From assembly GCA_947498985.1 (NCBI GenBank), contig CANMMF010000001.1, positions 587,501 to 651,500 on the forward strand: 64,000 nt of DNA, read 5' to 3'. Positions 27,720-36,871 of this stretch are shown one piece after another. The stretch is from an uncultured Paracoccaceae bacterium (GTDB lineage Bacteria; Pseudomonadota; Alphaproteobacteria; Rhodobacterales; Rhodobacteraceae). The notes under the pieces were generated by a model. The model did no database searches, was not told the origin of the DNA, and saw only the letters and a list, made by a program, of their open reading frames with translations. How positions within the stretch are numbered: position 1 is the stretch's first letter; each line of letters begins with the position of its first letter. Both the position numbers and the translations under genes were made by a program.

Positions 27720-28139
27720 TCACGGCGCGATGCCCGCCATTTCGCAGATCACCTGCCATTCCGCTTCGGTCACCGGCTGGACCGACAGGCGAGAGTTCTT
27801 CACCAGCACCATCTCGCCCAGCCGCTCATCGGCCTTGATGTCGTCCAGAGTGACCGGCGTTTTGGCGGGTGTCAGCGCCTTGATGTCCACACAGTCCCAG
27901 CGCGCATCGTCGGTTGTGCTGTCGGGATGCGCCTCGGCGATGATCTCGACCGTGCCGACCACCGCCTTTTCCTTCTGGCTGTGGTAGAAGAAGCCGCGGT
28001 CGCCCACCGACATCTCCCGCATGAAGTTGCGCGCCTGATAGTTGCGCACGCCGTCCCATTCCTCTCCGCTGTCGCCCTTGGCCACCTGGTCGTCCCAGCT
28101 CCAGGTCGAGGGTTCGGACTTGAACAGCCAGTATTTCAT
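27720..28139 (-). CDS. EVE-domain protein
   Basis: A 139-residue EVE (PUA-like) protein: KYWLFKSEPSTWSWDDQ at the start, WDGVRNYQARNFM and FFYHSQ follow the family pattern. EVE domains bind modified bases; in bacteria they occur in restriction systems and as stand-alone housekeeping proteins such as this, where the ligand is unknown. It starts on the YciI stop (ATGA overlap) and closes the tsaD-gpsA-yciI-EVE run. Confidence 0.92.
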   Translation of the reverse strand: MKYWLFKSEPSTWSWDDQVAKGDSGEEWDGVRNYQARNFMREMSVGDRGFFYHSQKEKAVVGTVEIIAEAHPDSTTDDARWDCVDIKALTPAKTPVTLDDIKADERLGEMVLVKNSRLSVQPVTEAEWQVICEMAGIAP

Positions 28140-28411
28140 GCGCCGATCACCCGGTCCCAGTGAATGAGGCTGACGCTCTCGAAGAGCCCGGCCCTGGCGT
28201 AGGGGTCATTGTCGGCCCAGTCCTGCGCCGCCGCCATATCGGTGACGTCGAGCACGATGAGAGAGCCGGTCATCTCACCGGTTTGCGACAGCAGGGGCCC
28301 GGCCTGCTGCACCGCATTGGTGGATTTGAGATAGGCGCGATGGGCATCGCGGTTGTCCTTGCGAACCTGCAGGTGGCCCGGTTTGTCATGGGCGATAAGC
28401 GCGATGAGCAT
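28136..28411 (-). CDS. YciI-like protein
   Basis: A 91-residue ferredoxin-fold protein of the YciI family (AHDKPGHLQVRKDNRDAH with a His/Asp pair, then YARAGLFESV). Function unknown in detail; the fold is enzyme-like. It begins three bases after the gpsA stop. Confidence 0.9.
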   Translation of the reverse strand: MLIALIAHDKPGHLQVRKDNRDAHRAYLKSTNAVQQAGPLLSQTGEMTGSLIVLDVTDMAAAQDWADNDPYARAGLFESVSLIHWDRVIGA

Positions 28412-28414
28412 GGT

Positions 28415-29374
28415 TCATTCCTTTTTCAGAGGTCGGGTCAGAAGATCGTTCATGGCGGTCGGGATGTCGATACGGCCGTCGCTGATCGCGGTCACCGCGG
28501 CGCAGATCGGCAGGTCGAGCCCGTCGCGATCGGCGATCCGCATGACAGCCATCGCCGTCGCGCGCCCTTCGACCGTGGTGCCGGGATCAAACGGTTGGCC
28601 TTTCCCCAGACTGTATCCAAAGCGGAAGTTGCGCGACTGGTCAGAGCCGCAGGTGAGCGCCAGATCGCCGAACCCCGACAGCCCGGCCAGCGTGTCGGGA
28701 GCCGCCCCCAGATGGGCGGCAAGCCGCGTCATCTCGGCAAAACCGCGGGTCATCAAAGCAGCCCGCGCGCTGTCGCCCAACCCGGCACCGAGACAGGCGC
28801 CGCAGGCGATGGCGATCACGTTCTTGAGCGCGCCGCCAAGCTCCGCGCCTTTGAGATCATGCGTGCGGTAAAGGCGCAGCGTCTGGGTCGAAAGCTGCGC
28901 CTGCAAAGCGGCCCCCACGTTGTCCCCGGCACAGGCCAGGGTCAGGGCGGTTGGCAGGTTGCGAGCAATATCGGCGGCAAAGCTGGGGCCGGTCAGGATG
29001 GCAGGGATGGCTTGCGGCTTTGCATTGTGGATCACCGCAGAGGGGCCGGTCAGGCTCTGAAGGTCGATGCCCTTGCAGCAGGCAACCAGCGGCTTGTCAG
29101 CCAGCGGTTCCGGGATCTGCGCCAGAAGCCCGGTCAAGGCCTGCATCGGGGTTGCCAGCAACAGCGTTTCGGCTTTGCTCGCCTCTGCCAGATCCTCCGT
29201 CACCGCGACCGCGTCGGGCAGGCGGATGCCGGGCAGGCGCGGCGTCTGCCTTGTGGCTTGCATGTCGCGCGCCTGAGCACCGTCGCGGGCCCAGAGCGTG
29301 ACCGGCCCGCGCTCGGCCAGAGCGATGGCGAGCGCTGTGCCAAACGCGCCGGCGCCGAGGATAGCGACGCTCAT
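28415..29374 (-). CDS. gpsA: Glycerol-3-phosphate dehydrogenase [NAD(P)+]
   Basis: A 319-residue enzyme reducing dihydroxyacetone phosphate to sn-glycerol-3-phosphate for phospholipid synthesis. Rossmann loop GAGAFGTAL at residues 7-15, CCKGID, and the catalytic lysine in [12 protein letters not shown]. Cytoplasmic. Overlaps tsaD by four bases (ATGA). Confidence 0.97.
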   Translation of the reverse strand: MSVAILGAGAFGTALAIALAERGPVTLWARDGAQARDMQATRQTPRLPGIRLPDAVAVTEDLAEASKAETLLLATPMQALTGLLAQIPEPLADKPLVACCKGIDLQSLTGPSAVIHNAKPQAIPAILTGPSFAADIARNLPTALTLACAGDNVGAALQAQLSTQTLRLYRTHDLKGAELGGALKNVIAIACGACLGAGLGDSARAALMTRGFAEMTRLAAHLGAAPDTLAGLSGFGDLALTCGSDQSRNFRFGYSLGKGQPFDPGTTVEGRATAMAVMRIADRDGLDLPICAAVTAISDGRIDIPTAMNDLLTRPLKKE

Positions 29375-30459
29375 GCCTTGGCGCCTTTCCTGCCCGAGCC
29401 CACAAGCGGCGCCGCGGTCTGGTCAAGCGGCCAGCGCGGGCGGGCGGAAAACCCGGCGTCATGGGTCACACCGGCGGCCAGCAGCTCCGCCCCGGCATAG
29501 GCGATCATCGCGGCGTTGTCGGTGCAAAGCGCGAGCGGCGGCGCGGTGAACTGCACATCCGCCTCGGTGCAGACCGCCTGCAGCGCAGCGCGCAGGCTCT
29601 GGTTGGCGGCAACGCCACCGGCCACAGCCAGCGTCGGAGCGGGCGGCGCCTCGGCCAGATAGAGCGTCAGCGCGCGCCGGGTCTTCTCGGCCAGGACGTC
29701 GCGGACCGCCGCCTGAAACCCGGCGCAGAGATCGGCGCGGTCCTGCGTGCCAAGCCCGCCCCTTTCGGTCACCAGCTGGTCGCGTTGACGCAGCAGCGCC
29801 GTTTTCAGCCCGGAAAAGGACAGATCGCAGCCCGGCCGGTCAAGCAGCGGGCGCGGAAAGCGGAACCGCCGCTCATCGCCCGTCAGCGCGGTCTGCTCGA
29901 CCGATGGCCCACCCGGTTGCGGCAGACCCAGAAGCCGCGCGGTCTTGTCGAACGCCTCGCCCGGCGCGTCGTCGATGGTCCCGCCCAGCCGGGTGAACTC
30001 CTGCGCGCCGCGCACGATCAGGAACTGGCAATGCCCCCCCGACACCAGCAGCATCAGGTAAGGATAGGCCAGATCGTCGGTCAGACGCGGCGTCAGCGCG
30101 TGCCCGGCCAGGTGATTGACCGCGATCACCGGCACCGACAGCGCCGCGCTCAGCCCCTTGGCCATCATCGCACCCGAGAGCACGCCGCCGATCAGCCCTG
30201 GCCCGGCTGTCACCGCGATAGCGTCCACCTCGGCCAGTGTGACCTGCGCGGTTTCGAGCGCCTCTTCGATGCAGTGATCCAGCCGCTCTGCATGGGCGCG
30301 GGCGGCGATTTCGGGCACCACACCACCGAAATCCGCATGCAGCGCGTTTTGTCCTTTCACCACCGAGGCCAGCACCTGCCTGCCGCGCAGCAAAGCGGCG
30401 GCGGTGTCGTCGCAGCTGCTTTCCAGCCCGAGGATCAAAGGCTGTGGGGAAAGGCTCAT
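29371..30459 (-). CDS. tsaD: TsaD, tRNA t6A threonylcarbamoyltransferase
   Basis: A 362-residue ASKHA-fold protein (Gcp/Kae1). Metal ligands His116 and His120 are in [17 protein letters not shown] and [12 protein letters not shown] are diagnostic. With TsaE (encoded at 15714) and TsaB/C it installs t6A at A37 of tRNA. First gene of the minus-strand operon, divergent from hemD. Confidence 0.98.
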   Translation of the reverse strand: MSLSPQPLILGLESSCDDTAAALLRGRQVLASVVKGQNALHADFGGVVPEIAARAHAERLDHCIEEALETAQVTLAEVDAIAVTAGPGLIGGVLSGAMMAKGLSAALSVPVIAVNHLAGHALTPRLTDDLAYPYLMLLVSGGHCQFLIVRGAQEFTRLGGTIDDAPGEAFDKTARLLGLPQPGGPSVEQTALTGDERRFRFPRPLLDRPGCDLSFSGLKTALLRQRDQLVTERGGLGTQDRADLCAGFQAAVRDVLAEKTRRALTLYLAEAPPAPTLAVAGGVAANQSLRAALQAVCTEADVQFTAPPLALCTDNAAMIAYAGAELLAAGVTHDAGFSARPRWPLDQTAAPLVGSGRKGAKA

Positions 30460-30532
30460 ACAGTGTTCCCGTTGCGTCGCGTGTGGCGAGCAGCTACCAG
30501 TTTGGACGCTGCCTCACAATCCCGGAGACGCC

Positions 30533-31279
30533 ATGCGCCGCTCGGACGCCGGTCTGCCCATCCTGCTGATGACGCGCCCCGCCGCGTCCTCCGAGGGATT
30601 CGCGCGGGCGCTCGGGCCGCGCGGGATGTCCGGGGTCGAGCTTGTGATCGCGCCGCTGATGCGGATCGAGACGCTGGGCCCGCTGCCGCCGCTTGGCGGG
30701 GCGCGCGGTCTGATTTTCACCTCCGCCAACGGTGTTCGGTCCTGGCAGGCGCTTGGCGGTGCGGCGTCGCTGCCCGCTTATACCGTCGGCAGGGCAACGG
30801 GCCGGGCCGCAAGGGCTGCAGGGCTCACAGCGATCTCGGCGGATGGCGATGCAGGCGCGCTGGTGGCGATGCTTCGGACCCGCGGGATTGCCGGGCCGCT
30901 GCTGCATCTGCGCGGGCGGCACACACGCGGAGATGTGGCAAAAACGCTTTCCGAGGCAGGTACAGAGACGGCGGAGGCCGTCATCTACGACCAGCCCGCA
31001 TGCCCGATGAGCGCGGAGGGGCAAGCGGCGCTGCAGGGCAAGCGCCCGGTGATCGCGCCGCTTTTTTCACCAAGAACGGCGGCTTTGCTGGCCAAAGAGG
31101 CCATTTCCGCACCGCTCTTTGTCGCGGCAATGAGCGCGGCAGTGGCCAAAGCGGTGCAATCGCTCCATATTGAAAGGCTTGAAGTGGCAGCCCATCCGGG
31201 AACCGAAGCGATGATCGGATGCGTTGTCTCTTTGCTGGCCGATGCCAGCGCGCTTGAGGCGCGCCGAGGCGAAGTGTAA
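30533..31279 (+). CDS. hemD: Uroporphyrinogen-III synthase
   Basis: A 248-residue HemD. The family is poorly conserved, but MTRPAASSEGFARAL, LIFTSANGVRSW, HLRGRHTRGD and YDQPACP are typical. It closes and flips ring D of hydroxymethylbilane on the way to heme, siroheme and cobalamin. Start at 30533 with CGGAG six bases upstream. hemC is not adjacent; the Mic60 and HemY genes follow in the usual alphaproteobacterial order. Confidence 0.88.
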   Translation: MRRSDAGLPILLMTRPAASSEGFARALGPRGMSGVELVIAPLMRIETLGPLPPLGGARGLIFTSANGVRSWQALGGAASLPAYTVGRATGRAARAAGLTAISADGDAGALVAMLRTRGIAGPLLHLRGRHTRGDVAKTLSEAGTETAEAVIYDQPACPMSAEGQAALQGKRPVIAPLFSPRTAALLAKEAISAPLFVAAMSAAVAKAVQSLHIERLEVAAHPGTEAMIGCVVSLLADASALEARRGEV

Positions 31280-31335
31280 CTATAACCGGACACTTAATGA
31301 TCCGCACCGGCAGAGATTCGAAAGGGTGACGAGAC

Positions 31336-32913
31336 GTGGCGAAAGCGACCAAAGGAAAGAAGAGCGGTCCGTCGGACGCCGACAAGACCGAAATCGAAGC
31401 GACGCCCGCGGTCTCGGAGGACAGCGCTGCCGCGGCGGGTGAGGCATCTGTGACACCCCCTGACGGCGACGACAGCGTGACCGACGCGGACACGCTGATG
31501 GCCCAGGATGCCAACGATACGGTGGACGCTCTGATCGAAGATCAGCCGAGCGTTGCCGGTGGCGAAGCGGATGACACGATGTCGGGTGGCGACAGCCTTG
31601 AAGGGTCCGCGGGAGATGACACGTCGGATGCTTCGGTCGATGGGACGCTGGGCGACGATACGGTGACCGATTATACTGTGACAGACGATAAGATGGGCGG
31701 CGACACAGTTGACGGTGACACGGCGGACAGCAGTCTCGAGGCGCAGTTCACCGACGACACGCTTTCCGCCGATGACACGCTTTCCTCCGATGACACGCTC
31801 GGGAATGCCACTGCCGATGACACGCTCGACGCGGCCATCGCACCTGCCGACCCCCCCGATAGCGCCGCTGAGCCCCGCGAAATCCAAACGACAATTGTCG
31901 AGCGCAAGGGCGGCTTTGTGCCCATGGTGGTCGGCGGCCTGATCGCGGCGGCGCTGGGCTACGGCGCGGCTGTCTTCAGCGGCGGGCTGCCGTTCGGAGA
32001 GACAGAGCCCGATCCCTTTGTCGAGGAAACCACCCTGACGCTCGATGCGCAAAGCGAGTCCATCGCCGCGCTCGAGGAACAGGTGGGTGAGGCGCAAGAC
32101 GCCATCGGCATGCTCGACACCGGCCCGCTCACCGCCGCTTTGGCCGGGATCGAGGACACGCTGGCGCAGACCAACACCACCCTGGCCGGGATCGACGACC
32201 AGGTGGCGGCGCTGGAAAGCCGTCTGACCGCGCTCGAAAAGCAGCCGCTTGCCGAAGCCGTCTCACCCGAGGCCATCGCCGCCTACGAGCGCGAGCTGGA
32301 GGAGCTCAGAGTCTCGATCCAGGAGCAACGCGAAGCCATGGATGCGCAGCGCGTCGAAATCGAAAGCATCGCCGCCGAAGCGATGCAGGCCGAACAGAGC
32401 GCGGTCGAACAGGCCTCGCTCGCCGAAAACCGCGCGGCTTTGGCAGAGGTTCTGTCCGCCGCGCAGGCCGGAGAGCCCTATGCCGCGCCGATGAATGCCA
32501 TCAGCGCCAACGGTGTCGAGATCCCCGGAGAACTTGCCGCCTCCGCAGAAGACGGCCTGCCGACGATGGGCGTTCTGGCCAGCGACTTCCCGGAGCTCTC
32601 GCGCCGCGCGTTACGGGCCGCACGCAACGAGGCGACCGGCGACGCGGAGGGCGGCAACGCTCTGGCCGGGTTCTTGCAGAACCAGCTTGGCGCACGGTCG
32701 GTGACGCCGCGGGACGGGGATGACCCGGACGCGGTGCTCTCGCGCGCCGAAGACGCAGTGCGCAACGGCAATCTGGATGCCGCCCTGACCGAGATCGCGT
32801 CCTTGCCCGAACCGGCGCAGGCGGTACTCTCCGATTGGGTCGCACGGGCCGAAACGCGTCGCGACGCACTCGCCGCGGCCGACGCGCTTGCCCAGCAACT
32901 GAACCAGCAATAA
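31336..32913 (+). CDS. Alphaproteobacterial Mic60/mitofilin-family inner-membrane protein
   Basis: A 525-residue protein with a long, very acidic Asp/Thr-rich N-terminus (about 1-185), one membrane helix (about 192-215), a coiled-coil middle (about 235-380, many EEQ/ALE repeats) and a C-terminal mitofilin-like domain (LASDFPELSRRALRAAR onward). Mic60 shapes crista junctions in mitochondria; bacterial homologues in Rhodobacter bend the inner membrane and support intracytoplasmic membranes. The start is GTG at 31336 with AAAGGG upstream. Between hemD and hemY, the arrangement described for this family. Confidence 0.88.
   Translation: MAKATKGKKSGPSDADKTEIEATPAVSEDSAAAAGEASVTPPDGDDSVTDADTLMAQDANDTVDALIEDQPSVAGGEADDTMSGGDSLEGSAGDDTSDASVDGTLGDDTVTDYTVTDDKMGGDTVDGDTADSSLEAQFTDDTLSADDTLSSDDTLGNATADDTLDAAIAPADPPDSAAEPREIQTTIVERKGGFVPMVVGGLIAAALGYGAAVFSGGLPFGETEPDPFVEETTLTLDAQSESIAALEEQVGEAQDAIGMLDTGPLTAALAGIEDTLAQTNTTLAGIDDQVAALESRLTALEKQPLAEAVSPEAIAAYERELEELRVSIQEQREAMDAQRVEIESIAAEAMQAEQSAVEQASLAENRAALAEVLSAAQAGEPYAAPMNAISANGVEIPGELAASAEDGLPTMGVLASDFPELSRRALRAARNEATGDAEGGNALAGFLQNQLGARSVTPRDGDDPDAVLSRAEDAVRNGNLDAALTEIASLPEPAQAVLSDWVARAETRRDALAAADALAQQLNQQ
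31753..31830 (+). repeat. Short tandem repeat encoding DDTLS units inside the Mic60 gene
   Basis: An 18-base unit beginning GAYGACACGCT repeats at 31753, 31771 and 31789, with a further copy after a 27-base step at 31816. It encodes the DDTL(S) repeats of the acidic tail and is a likely site of slippage and length variation. Confidence 0.7.
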
Positions 32914-32925
32914 GGGTCGACAGAC

Positions 32926-34470
32926 ATGCTTTGGTCACTGATTAAGATTGTCGTTTTTGTTGCCATCGTTGCGGCGCTGACCCTTGGTGCGGGCTACCTG
33001 ATGGAAAGTCAGGGCGGTGTGCAGATCACCGTTGCGGGCGTCGAATACACGCTTGGCCCGCTGCAATCGGTGATTGCCGCGCTGGTTCTGGTGGTGGCGG
33101 TCTGGCTCTTCTTCAAGATCTTCGGGCTGGTCATCGCGGTGCTGAAATGGATCAATGGCGACGAGACGGCGCTGTCGCGCTATTTCGACCGCAACCGCGA
33201 GCGCAAGGGATATCAGGCGCTGTCCGAGGGTGTGATGGCGCTGGCTTCGGGCGAGGGCCGCCTGGCGATGGCCAAGGCGCACAAGGCCGAAACCTACCTG
33301 CACAAGCCCGAGCTGACCGACCTCATTGCCGCGCAGGCCGCCGAGATGGTGGGCGACAATCGCAAGGCCGAAGAGGTGTATAAACGCCTGCTGCAAAGCA
33401 ACGACACCCGCTTTGTCGGGATCCGCGGGATCATGAAGCAAAAGCTTGCCGCGGGGGATACCGACACCGCGCTGAAGCTGGCGGAACGCGCCTTTGCCAT
33501 CAAGCCCAAGCATCAGGAGGTTCAGGACACGCTGCTGCGCCTGCAGGCGGAAAAAGCCGATTACGTCGGCGCGCGCCAGACGCTGTCTGCCAAGCTCAAG
33601 CATGGCGCCCTTCCGCGGGATGTCTACAAGCGCCGCGACGCGGTTCTGGCGCTCTCCGAGGCGCAGAAGATCTCCGATGACGAGAAAAGCGCCGCCGCTG
33701 CCGAAGCGGCAATCAAGGCCAATAAGGCCTCACCCGATCTGGTGCCCGCCGCCGCCATGGCCGCCCGCGGTTTTGTCGAACAGGGGCGCAAGCGCAATGC
33801 CGTGCGGGTGATCAAGAAGGCGTGGATGACGCAGCCGCATCCCGACCTTGCCGCCGCTTTCGCCGCCATCGAGCCGACGGAGACGCCCGCCGAGCGGGTC
33901 AAGCGGTTTGCGCCCTTGATGACCATCAACCCCGAACACCGCGAGACCCGGCTGCTGAAAGCCGAACTGAACCTCGCCGCCGAGGATTTCCCGGAAGCGC
34001 GCCGTGCTCTGGGCGATCTGGTCGAGAAAGAGCCCGACGCGCGCGTGCTGGCCGTGATGGCGGCGACCGAGCGCGGCGAAGGAGCCTCCGACGCGGTGGT
34101 GCGCGGCTGGCTGGCGCGCGCTCTGACCGCGCCGCGCGGTCCGCAGTGGGTCTGCGACAATTGCAAGACGATCCACGGCGACTGGTCTCCGCTTTGCTCC
34201 AATTGCGGGGCGTTCGATACGCTCAGCTGGACCAAGCCGCCGCAGACGGAGAACGTGCTGCCCGCCGGCGCCGACATGTTGCCGTTGCTGGTGGGTCCGG
34301 CGGACAAACCGGGCACCGACACCGTGCCGGTTGCCTCTGAGCCCGACCTGATCGTGGTGCCGGGTGACGACACGGTCGTCGGCGCCGCCGAGACCGATCC
34401 GGTGCCGCCGCCACCCGCCGATGCCGAGATCGTGGAGGAGCGCGACGCGGTCAAAGCCTCCGCAAAATAG
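32926..34470 (+). CDS. HemY-family TPR membrane protein with C-terminal zinc ribbon
   Basis: A 514-residue protein (not protoporphyrinogen oxidase, despite the shared name). Two membrane helices (about 1-25 and 40-65) form the HemY_N domain, then a long TPR region, then a CxxC...CxxC element near residues 405-430 (CDNCKTIHGDW and CSNCGAFDTL) and a disordered acidic tail. In Rhodobacter the homologue next to mic60 (Orf52) is tied to intracytoplasmic membrane development. Starts 12 bases after the Mic60 gene; same operon. Confidence 0.88.
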   Translation: MLWSLIKIVVFVAIVAALTLGAGYLMESQGGVQITVAGVEYTLGPLQSVIAALVLVVAVWLFFKIFGLVIAVLKWINGDETALSRYFDRNRERKGYQALSEGVMALASGEGRLAMAKAHKAETYLHKPELTDLIAAQAAEMVGDNRKAEEVYKRLLQSNDTRFVGIRGIMKQKLAAGDTDTALKLAERAFAIKPKHQEVQDTLLRLQAEKADYVGARQTLSAKLKHGALPRDVYKRRDAVLALSEAQKISDDEKSAAAAEAAIKANKASPDLVPAAAMAARGFVEQGRKRNAVRVIKKAWMTQPHPDLAAAFAAIEPTETPAERVKRFAPLMTINPEHRETRLLKAELNLAAEDFPEARRALGDLVEKEPDARVLAVMAATERGEGASDAVVRGWLARALTAPRGPQWVCDNCKTIHGDWSPLCSNCGAFDTLSWTKPPQTENVLPAGADMLPLLVGPADKPGTDTVPVASEPDLIVVPGDDTVVGAAETDPVPPPPADAEIVEERDAVKASAK

Positions 34471-34515
34471 CGCTTTTCCTCTGCTCAGCGCGGTGCTAAG
34501 AGCCCGCGCACCAGG

Positions 34516-34591
34516 GCCGCTGTAGCTCAGCTGGTAGAGCACGTCATTCGTAATGATGGGGTCGGGGGTTCGAGTCCCTTCAGCGGCACCA
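34516..34591 (+). tRNA. tRNA-Thr (anticodon CGU)
   Basis: A complete 76-base cloverleaf with encoded CCA: acceptor GCCGCTG/CAGCGGC, D arm GCTC...GAGC, anticodon stem CGTCA/TGATG with loop TTCGTAA (anticodon CGT), T arm with TTCGAGT. It reads ACG codons. Confidence 0.97.
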
Positions 34592-34776
34592 GTTTCGCTT
34601 TCTGACAGAAATCGCCGACGACGTTGATTTCTTGGTCACTGCCCGGAAGTCGTTCTGGAGGAGCGGTGGCGTTTTCGGAATGCGCCGGGAGTACCTGCGT
34701 TCAAGCGTGAACCGCCGCAGGCTTCGGGTGTTTGAACATGTGACCAGCAGTCGGGTGGCGCTGGATCGGCTCGACG

Positions 34777-35562
34777 TCACATCCCGTTGCGGGTCGCGTA
34801 CCAGAGATCGAGCAGTCCCGGTTCAGACTGGGCCCGGGTCAGCGCAACCAAAGAATGGCCGCCGAGGCGCGCGAGCAGGAACCCGGGTGATATGTCGTCC
34901 CTATGGGTCAGAAGCAGCGCGCCGCTGGGTGGGTGCTTCTCATCAGGAAACATGACGGCATCCGCGGATCCGTTTTCGACCATCTCCGAGAGCAGGTCGG
35001 TGTCCGCGTCCTCGCCAAAGAGGGGATAGAGCAGATCGCCGTCGAGGATCGCGGCGGCTTTCAGATGGGTCGTGGCGTCCTCTGCAAAACGCGCCAGATC
35101 GATGTCGCCGGACGGCAGGCGGAAGCCGGAGATTATCGCTTCGACCGACGCACCGCCATGCGCGGGGTCGGAGAGGTCGGGTACCGGGTGTGCATCCACT
35201 GTGATCAGGGACGCGTCGATGCAGATCCTGACGACCAGATCGCGCAAGAGGGCGAGTGTCTCACCGGTCTTGTCGCGGTCCTCGAGATCGGTCAGATCGT
35301 GTTCCGCCGCGGAGCCGCCGATATCCGGGATCTCAGAGAACCGCAGCAGCCGGGCGCCCGAGGCAATGCAGCGCAACCGCGCCGTGCCGTCGACCCGAAA
35401 CTCCAGCTGGCGGCTCAGCAGCGTGGCGGCGATCTGTGCGCTGACAAAGTGCAAGGCCTGCTCAGGCGCTTTCAGCCGCATGCTCCGCTCCGTCTGCACA
35501 CCATAGGCGCCGGCGCGGGCAAGCGCGTGCCGGAGCCGCAACGTGGTCCCTGCCTCACTCAT
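34777..35562 (-). CDS. Uncharacterised protein, last gene of the kinase-GTPase operon
   Basis: A 261-residue protein I do not recognise. No signal peptide, membrane helix or cysteine motif is visible; it is mixed alpha/beta with several acidic stretches, and the C-terminus (ISPGFLLARLGGHSLVALTRAQ) resembles a sensor or longin-type strand pattern. The start overlaps the roadblock-like gene by 8 bases, with no clear ribosome-binding site, suggesting translational coupling. Its role should be sought with that gene and the GTPases. Confidence 0.7.
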   Translation of the reverse strand: MSEAGTTLRLRHALARAGAYGVQTERSMRLKAPEQALHFVSAQIAATLLSRQLEFRVDGTARLRCIASGARLLRFSEIPDIGGSAAEHDLTDLEDRDKTGETLALLRDLVVRICIDASLITVDAHPVPDLSDPAHGGASVEAIISGFRLPSGDIDLARFAEDATTHLKAAAILDGDLLYPLFGEDADTDLLSEMVENGSADAVMFPDEKHPPSGALLLTHRDDISPGFLLARLGGHSLVALTRAQSEPGLLDLWYATRNGM

Positions 35563-35938
35563 TGGAGGCGCGCGGCAGGATGTCGGAGCCCAGAACGATG
35601 TCGCACAGCGCTGTCACGCGTTCGAAGACACCCGAAAGATCCGTGCCCGGTGCATAGACGCAGCACAGGACTTCGCTTGAGCCCCGCGACGCCCGTTGGA
35701 AAGTGAAACACCCGGTGTCACGGGCCAGTACGGCGCGGTCCAACAGTGTCGCGCCCGCCTCAGATGCCGACCCTGACAACAGAGCCGCGGCCTGCGCGGA
35801 CAAGGCGTCGACCTGTTCCTGCGGCCATTTCACGATGCTGTCCCAGGCAAGCACCATGGCTGTCGACAGATCTACCAGCGCGACGAGTTCGCAGCCGGGG
35901 ATCTCTTTTCTGAAAGCCTTAAGCGGTTCGACGGTCAT
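35555..35938 (-). CDS. Roadblock/LC7-like small protein
   Basis: A 127-residue protein. ELVALVDLSTAMVLAWDS, a helical middle (EQVDALSAQAAALL) and the late strand SSEVLCCVYAP follow the alpha-beta layout of roadblock/LC7 proteins, which pair with and regulate small GTPases (MglB with MglA in Myxococcus). I infer the fold from pattern only. AAGG precedes the ATG by five bases. Lies 69 bases downstream of the small dynamin-type GTPase gene. Confidence 0.6.
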   Translation of the reverse strand: MTVEPLKAFRKEIPGCELVALVDLSTAMVLAWDSIVKWPQEQVDALSAQAAALLSGSASEAGATLLDRAVLARDTGCFTFQRASRGSSEVLCCVYAPGTDLSGVFERVTALCDIVLGSDILPRASNE

Positions 35939-36007
35939 CTGCCTTCTGCATCTGTCTGACCGGCAGTGTCGCGCGTTGGGGTTAAGACCGGGTTATCTGC
36001 CGCCAAT

Positions 36008-36871
36008 TCATGCGCTGGCAGCCCGCCGGACACGTTTCGGCACGATGCGGCGAGGCACAACCGTGCCATGTTCCGCCGGGTTGACCACTGGCTTAGGGCT
36101 CTCTGTCATGGCACCACCACCGCGTGTGACGGACCCGAAGGCAATCGGCGCGGGGTCGAGCGTGCCGCGATCCAGCGTCTCCACGATCTCTACAAGGCTG
36201 TCGACAAATTGCTCGGCACCGCAGGCTTCGAGGCGTTCAGGGTCATCCTCTGCGGCCAGAGCCTGCGTCAATGAAATCGGCAGGACCGCCTTGAACAGAC
36301 CGTCGGCCTCGCGCGCGACCCGTGCCAGCACGCGGTCGCGATCGCTTTGATCGCCGAGCTTGTCCATGCGGGTGATCAGCAGCAGGCTGTTTTCGTGCAA
36401 TCGCGCAGGCAGGCTTTCCCAAAGCGCCGCTTCGGACTGCCGCCAGGCTTGTGTACAAGGTGTACACCAGACGACGCCATCCGCATGCTCAAGCGTCCGT
36501 TCCCAGATTTCCTGCGGCAGGTTGGGATCGGAGGTGCCCGGCATGTCGATCACATCGCAAAACTCCAGCACATCCGCTTCGAGCGAAATACAGACGGCCT
36601 GCGTGTCATGATGCGAGATGCCGTCCAGATCTTCAGAATTGATCGGGGTGCGGTCGCCGGATATGCCGATCCGCAGCACGCGCTCCGGTCCGAGACTGTA
36701 AAGCACCGGGGGCAATTGAGTCGCGGTCACCTTGACCGGAGACACGGCGTGCCCCAGCAACAGGTTGGCCAGCGTGCTTTTTCCGGCGCTGAATTCGCCC
36801 ATCAGGGCGATCCGCGGACGCCGGGTGACGGGGTTGGCGCCGTCGCCGTCCAAGGTCCGGGTTTCGGTCAT
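36008..36871 (-). CDS. Small dynamin-type GTPase
   Basis: A 287-residue P-loop GTPase. G1 is GEFSAGKS (25-32), G3 DMPG (109-112), G4 TRMD (167-170), the pattern of bacterial dynamins. A basic tail ends RRIVPKRVRRAASA and could touch membranes or nucleic acid. The start at 36871 overlaps the large GTPase stop as ATGA, implying equimolar production. Bacterial dynamins often work as unequal pairs encoded side by side. Confidence 0.85.
   Translation of the reverse strand: MTETRTLDGDGANPVTRRPRIALMGEFSAGKSTLANLLLGHAVSPVKVTATQLPPVLYSLGPERVLRIGISGDRTPINSEDLDGISHHDTQAVCISLEADVLEFCDVIDMPGTSDPNLPQEIWERTLEHADGVVWCTPCTQAWRQSEAALWESLPARLHENSLLLITRMDKLGDQSDRDRVLARVAREADGLFKAVLPISLTQALAAEDDPERLEACGAEQFVDSLVEIVETLDRGTLDPAPIAFGSVTRGGGAMTESPKPVVNPAEHGTVVPRRIVPKRVRRAASA

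Noticed and set aside
34516-34776. tRNA-Thr as integration site of a genomic island carrying the kinase-GTPase operon
   Set aside because: No second copy of the tRNA 3' end, no integrase and no compositional break was seen; the operon reads like the rest of the chromosome.
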